Assembly (NCBI RefSeq): GCF_006494655.1
Contig: NZ_VHIM01000006.1
Location: forward strand, 62,001 to 126,000
Origin: Arthrobacter agilis
GTDB lineage: Bacteria; Actinomycetota; Actinomycetes; Actinomycetales; Micrococcaceae
DNA length: 64,000 nt
Direction of reading: 5' to 3'
Positions within the stretch are counted from its first letter, which is position 1. Each line of letters starts with the position of its first letter. The position numbers were made by a program, and so were the translations under genes. Positions 60,281-64,000 of this stretch are shown here, piece after piece. The notes under the pieces were generated by a model. The model saw only the letters and a list, made by a program, of their open reading frames with translations, was not told where the DNA came from and ran no database searches.

Positions 60281-61911
60281 GCGGCTCCTTCGGTGGCTCG
60301 GACGTAGAACATGCTCGGTGCGGGAGGGCCCTCCGGCCCGGCCGCACGGTCCACGCGGAAGTGCGCCCCGCAGGAGTCCGGCCGGTGGAGCGCCGCATGC
60401 ACGAGCAGCCGCGCGCAGAGCAGGAGGTTGGCGAGCTCGGCATCGTCTGCGGCCCGGTAGGACGCGAGGTGCTTGGCAGCCAGGCCGAGCCCGGCCCCGG
60501 TCCGCAGGACCCCGGCGTGATCGGACATCAGGTGCTGCAGGTCGCGGCGTGTGAAGGACTGCGTGGGCGCTGCCGCCGCGTCCAGGTCCAGGGGTTCGAC
60601 GTCGAACACGGGTGTGCGCTGCACGCCCGAGGCGATCGCCGCAGCGCACCGGTCCGCGAAGACCACGGCCTCGAGCAGGCTGTTCGAGGCGAGGCGGTTG
60701 GCGCCGTGGACGCCCGTGCGCGCCACCTCGCCGACGGCGAAGAGCCCGGGGACCGATGTGCGGCCGTCCGTGTCCGTGCAGACGCCGCCCATCCAGTAGT
60801 GGGCGGCAGGGACCACGGGAACGGGGTGCGCCGCCCAGTCAAAGCCATGGCGGGAGGTGAGCGCCGACAGGGAGGGGAAGCGCCGGGCGAGGAACGGAGC
60901 GCCCAGCGCCGTGGCATCGAGGTACACCGCCGTCCGCGGGGGGTCGTCGAGCGGCCCGGGCCCGGGCACGCCGGCGTCGCGCATCAGGTGGGTGGCGATC
61001 CCGCGGGAGACGACGTCACGGGGCGCGAGGTCGCCGTCCGGGTGGTGGTGGCGCATGAAGGGCTGCCCGTCGGCGCCGACGAGGAGGGCGCCCTCCCCCC
61101 GCACGGCCTCCGAGATGAGTGGATGACCCGGGACATCGAGCGCCGTGGGATGGAACTGGAAGAACTCCAGGTCGGCGACGGCCGCGCCCGCCTGCCAGGC
61201 CAGCGCCACGCCGTCGCCGGTGGCGATGGCGGGGTTGGTGGTGTGGGCGAACAGTTGTCCTGCTCCCCCCGTCGCGAGGACGACGGCGTCCGCCGCGAGG
61301 TCCCACGCCCCGGCGCCCGACACCAGCGCGACACCTACGGCGCGCCTCTGGCCGTGGCCGTAGGACTGCAGGATCCGTGCGACGACGGTGTCTTCCAGGA
61401 TGCGGACGCCGGGATCGTCGCGGACGGCAGCCGTGAGGGTGGCGACCAGCCCCGCGCCCGTGGCATCACCGCCGAGATGCAGGATCCTCGGGGCCGAGTG
61501 CGCGGCTTCGCGACCCCGCGCGGGCTCGCGCCCGTCCTCGGTGCGGTCGAACACGACGCCGTCCCGCTCGAGTCCCGCGATCGCGTCGGCCGCACCGGCG
61601 CACAGCACGGCGGCAGCGGTGGCATCGGAGAGACCCGCGCCGGCGACGAGCGTGTCGGCGACATGCGCGGCCACCGAGTCCTGCCCGCCCGCAGCCTCGT
61701 TCCCACCTGCCGCCGGCGGTACGACGGCGGCGATCCCGCCCTGCGCGTACCGCGTGTTGCTCTCGGCCAGCGAGGTCTTCGACACGAGGACCACCTCGGC
61801 GTCGGGATCGAGGCGCCGCAACGCGAGGACCGTCTGCAGTCCCGCGATCCCTGCTCCCACAACGACGGTGCGCCGGTGCTGCGTCGTCCCGCCGTCCGTC
61901 GGCCGGCGCAT
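60277..61911 (-). CDS. nadB: L-aspartate oxidase
   Basis: 544 residues from ATG 61911. FAD site VVVGAGIAGLQTVLAL, LAESNTRYAQGGIAAV, HLGGDATG and GEVARTGVHGANRLASNSLLEA identify NadB. Oxidises L-aspartate to iminoaspartate, the substrate of NadA. Its start shares one base with the nadA stop (TGATG). C-terminal helical domain present. Confidence 0.95.
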   Translation of the reverse strand: MRRPTDGGTTQHRRTVVVGAGIAGLQTVLALRRLDPDAEVVLVSKTSLAESNTRYAQGGIAAVVPPAAGGNEAAGGQDSVAAHVADTLVAGAGLSDATAAAVLCAGAADAIAGLERDGVVFDRTEDGREPARGREAAHSAPRILHLGGDATGAGLVATLTAAVRDDPGVRILEDTVVARILQSYGHGQRRAVGVALVSGAGAWDLAADAVVLATGGAGQLFAHTTNPAIATGDGVALAWQAGAAVADLEFFQFHPTALDVPGHPLISEAVRGEGALLVGADGQPFMRHHHPDGDLAPRDVVSRGIATHLMRDAGVPGPGPLDDPPRTAVYLDATALGAPFLARRFPSLSALTSRHGFDWAAHPVPVVPAAHYWMGGVCTDTDGRTSVPGLFAVGEVARTGVHGANRLASNSLLEAVVFADRCAAAIASGVQRTPVFDVEPLDLDAAAAPTQSFTRRDLQHLMSDHAGVLRTGAGLGLAAKHLASYRAADDAELANLLLCARLLVHAALHRPDSCGAHFRVDRAAGPEGPPAPSMFYVRATEGAA

Positions 61912-63194
61912 CAGGGCCGGACCGCAAGCATGCGGTCGAGCGCCACCCTCGCAGAGTCCGCGACGCCGTCGGGTACCGTGATCCGGTTCTCCACCCGCCC
62001 GTCCACGAGCCCCTCGAGGACCCACGCCAGGTACCCGGGATGGATGCGGTACATGGTGGAACAGGGGCAGATGACCGGATCGAGGCAGAAGATGGTGTGC
62101 TGCGGGTACTGCGCGGCCAGGCGGTTCACCATGTTGATCTCGGTACCGATCGCGAACGTGCTGCCCGGCGCTGCGGCGTCGATCGCCTTCCTGATGTAGT
62201 CGGTCGAGCCGGCCTCGTCAGCCGCGTCGACGACGGGCATCGGGCACTCGGGGTGCACGATCACGCGGACGGCGGGATGGTCGGCCCGGGCCTTGTCGAT
62301 CTGCGCCACGCTGAAACGCTTGTGGACGGAGCAGAACCCGTGCCAGAGGATCACGCGGGAGTCCTGCAGCGCCTGCTCGTCGTTGCCGCCCAGGTTCTTC
62401 CGCGGGTTCCACATCGGCATCCGCTCGAGCGGCACCCCCATGGCCTTGGCCGTGTTCCGGCCGAGGTGCTGGTCCGGGAAGAAGAGGACGCGCTGACCGC
62501 GTTCGAACGCCCACCGGAGCACGGCCGCCGCATTCGAGGAGGTGCAGACGATCCCGCCGTGGTCGCCGCAGAACGCCTTCAACGCCGCCGACGAGTTCAT
62601 GTAGGTCACGGGGATCACCGGCAGGCGCCCGTCGGCGTCGGGGTCGGAGCCGAGCAGGGCCGTCAGCTGGTCCCAGCACTCGGAGACCGAGTCGATGTCC
62701 GCCATGTCCGCCATGGAGCAGCCGGCGGCGAGATTCGGCAGGATGACCCGCTGAGCGGGGGTGGAGAGGATGTCCGCCGTCTCGGCCATGAAGTGCACGC
62801 CGCAGAACACGATCGCCTCGGCGTCGGGTCGCTCGGTGGCGGCACGCGCGAGCTGGTAGCTGTCGCCGACGAAATCCGCGTAGCGCACCACTTCGTCGCG
62901 CTGGTAGAAGTGTCCGAGAATCACCACCGAGTCGCCGAGTGTCGCCTTGGCGGTGAGGATCCGGCGGTCGAGCTCGTCGTCCGAGGCCGTGCGGTACTCC
63001 TCCGGCAGCTCGCCCTGCCGTGGTGTCGCAGGGGGCGCGGTGTCGTTCATCGATGCACCGGGCCCGTACCCGGGCAGGGGCATCGCGTCGAAGGCCCACG
63101 GGGCCTGGGCGAGTTGCGGCGAGCAGACCGAGGCGGGCCGGGCCGCCTCAGCATCCTCGCGGGAGATGAGCTCGATGGCTGTGCTGATGGACAC
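61911..63194 (-). CDS. nadA: Quinolinate synthase A
   Basis: 427 residues from GTG 63194, six bases after AGGGAG; a longer frame to 63236 is rejected. Motifs: VILGHFYQRDEVV, FVGDSYQLA, CGVHFMAETADIL, and GGIVCTSSNA; the final Cys is in IFCLDPVICPCSTMYR. Three cysteines bind the [4Fe-4S] cluster. Condenses iminoaspartate with dihydroxyacetone phosphate to quinolinate. First enzyme gene of the NAD operon, 22 bp after nrtR. Confidence 0.96.
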   Translation of the reverse strand: MSISTAIELISREDAEAARPASVCSPQLAQAPWAFDAMPLPGYGPGASMNDTAPPATPRQGELPEEYRTASDDELDRRILTAKATLGDSVVILGHFYQRDEVVRYADFVGDSYQLARAATERPDAEAIVFCGVHFMAETADILSTPAQRVILPNLAAGCSMADMADIDSVSECWDQLTALLGSDPDADGRLPVIPVTYMNSSAALKAFCGDHGGIVCTSSNAAAVLRWAFERGQRVLFFPDQHLGRNTAKAMGVPLERMPMWNPRKNLGGNDEQALQDSRVILWHGFCSVHKRFSVAQIDKARADHPAVRVIVHPECPMPVVDAADEAGSTDYIRKAIDAAAPGSTFAIGTEINMVNRLAAQYPQHTIFCLDPVICPCSTMYRIHPGYLAWVLEGLVDGRVENRITVPDGVADSARVALDRMLAVRP

Positions 63195-63216
63195 GTGGTT
63201 CTCCCTGCTGAAGGCC

Positions 63217-63969
63217 CTACCGGGCGCGTGAGGCATGTGGGGTGGAGGTGGAGGTGGTGCCCGGGCGATTCCCGGCGACGGGCGGCGTTTCCGGCCGGTC
63301 CCCGCTGTAGCGGTACAGCCGCGGGGGCCGGTTCCGCCCGCCCTGGAGCACTTCGTCGGTGGGGACGATGTCCTTCGCGGAGCGGAGCTGGCGACGGAAG
63401 TTGGCAGGGTCGAGCTGCCGGTCCAGCACCGCCTCGTAGACGCCCCTCAGCTGCGTGAGCGTGAAGCGTTCTCCGAGGAAGTGGTAGGCGACGGCACCGT
63501 ACTCGACCTTGCCGCGGAGTCGACCGAGTGCATAGGCGACGATGTCGTCGTGATCGAAGGCGAGTCCGTCGACCTCCGACGCCCTGAACCACCGCACGTT
63601 CTCCGACGCCCGTGCGAGGTCGGCCTGGTCCGGTCTGACGAGGGCCCAGTACACGATCGAGACGAGCCGCTGGGTGGCAGCGCGGTCCAGCCCACCGAAC
63701 GCGTACAGCTGCTCGAGATACGTGGGCTCCAGATCGGTGGTGTCGCGCAGATGTCGTGCCGCCGCGTCCTGCAGCGATTCCCGACCGTCGAGCGGGCCCC
63801 CCGGGAGGGCCCACTTCCCGAGGTGCGGCTGCCGGATGCGCCGCACGAGCGGGAGCCAGATCTCGTCCCTGCCCGCGGCCTCGTCCCTGCGCAGGGCGAA
63901 GATGACGGTCGAGATCGCGAGCGCAGGAGGCTGCGCCTGGCGCTCCGAGACGTTGGCTGATCCGTACAT
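63217..63969 (-). CDS. nrtR: NrtR-like NAD-synthesis regulator (Nudix plus winged helix)
   Basis: 250 residues from ATG 63969. N-terminal Nudix fold (WALPGGPLDGRES) whose signature is degenerate: the RExxEE catalytic part is replaced by RHLRDT, so hydrolysis is unlikely and ligand sensing is expected. C-terminal winged helix (TLTQLRGVYEAVLDRQLDPANFRRQL) is that of NrtR repressors. Family knowledge: represses NAD genes and is released by ADP-ribose. Gene lies directly upstream of nadA in the same operon. The upstream control region is cut by the window end. Confidence 0.88.
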   Translation of the reverse strand: MYGSANVSERQAQPPALAISTVIFALRRDEAAGRDEIWLPLVRRIRQPHLGKWALPGGPLDGRESLQDAAARHLRDTTDLEPTYLEQLYAFGGLDRAATQRLVSIVYWALVRPDQADLARASENVRWFRASEVDGLAFDHDDIVAYALGRLRGKVEYGAVAYHFLGERFTLTQLRGVYEAVLDRQLDPANFRRQLRSAKDIVPTDEVLQGGRNRPPRLYRYSGDRPETPPVAGNRPGTTSTSTPHASRAR

Positions 63970-64000
63970 GTCAGCCTTCCGGCTCGTGACGATTGTTAAG

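Noticed and set aside
60178-62199. Long plus-strand open frame of 673 codons
   Set aside because: It is the complement of nadB and nadA, with Arg/Gly-rich nonsense composition and no motifs; high GC keeps antisense frames open.

Overview
The window is chromosomal DNA of a high-GC actinobacterium, most likely a member of the Micrococcaceae close to Arthrobacter. The evidence is its base composition, densely packed genes with frequent ATGA overlaps, a tRNA without an encoded CCA end, a SigB/SigF-type sigma factor, a malate:quinone oxidoreductase and a nadABC operon headed by an NrtR-like regulator. Family names come from reading motifs; no database search was run.

Left flank (1-6201): a cell-envelope sugar cluster on the minus strand (glycosyltransferase running off the window, GT9 heptosyltransferase-like protein, GmhB-type phosphatase), a divergent second GT9 protein, a stress-type sigma factor, a MarR regulator, a Bcp thiol peroxidase and tRNA-Leu(UAG).

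Prophage (about 6182-46981, 40.8 kb): a complete-looking temperate siphovirus genome inserted in the 3' end of tRNA-Leu, bounded by a 22-bp direct repeat. Order: tyrosine integrase; a leftward, AT-richer lysogeny arm (three unknown proteins, ImmA/IrrE protease, HicAB-like toxin-antitoxin, repressor); a divergent switch with four copies of a cGTCTACyA motif; a rightward early operon (Cro-like and excisionase-like proteins, ParB-like protein, many small zinc-ribbon or membrane proteins, MazG, clamp-like protein, HNH-containing replication-type protein with an internal G-rich pentamer array, VRR-NUC nuclease); HNH endonuclease and a gene-poor interval that may hold the cos site; small terminase; a large terminase split into ATPase and nuclease genes; portal, MuF-like, scaffold and capsid genes; head-tail connectors; major tail protein; tail chaperones with a -1 frameshift site; tape measure; four tail-tip genes including a 1511-residue fibre-like protein; a lysis cassette with separate amidase and M23 endopeptidase genes and a holin-like protein; then two small cargo genes before attR. 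Nothing in the structural genes looks broken, so the prophage may be inducible.

Right flank (46982-64000): the terminator that probably once served tRNA-Leu, a fasciclin lipoprotein, a family 5 peptide-binding lipoprotein, mqo, an RND efflux pump followed by a MarR gene with a palindromic operator at its promoter, a transglutaminase-like protein, a short-chain dehydrogenase, a lipoprotein, and the leftward NAD synthesis operon nrtR-nadA-nadB-nadC-cysteine desulfurase.

The points most worth a second look are the G-rich pentamer array inside the replication-type gene, the unexplained lysogeny-arm genes (7408-9951), the split large terminase, the -1 frameshift, a minus-strand membrane gene inside the tail operon, the self-promoted cargo pair at the right end, and the TGTTGAT motifs that flank both attachment sites.
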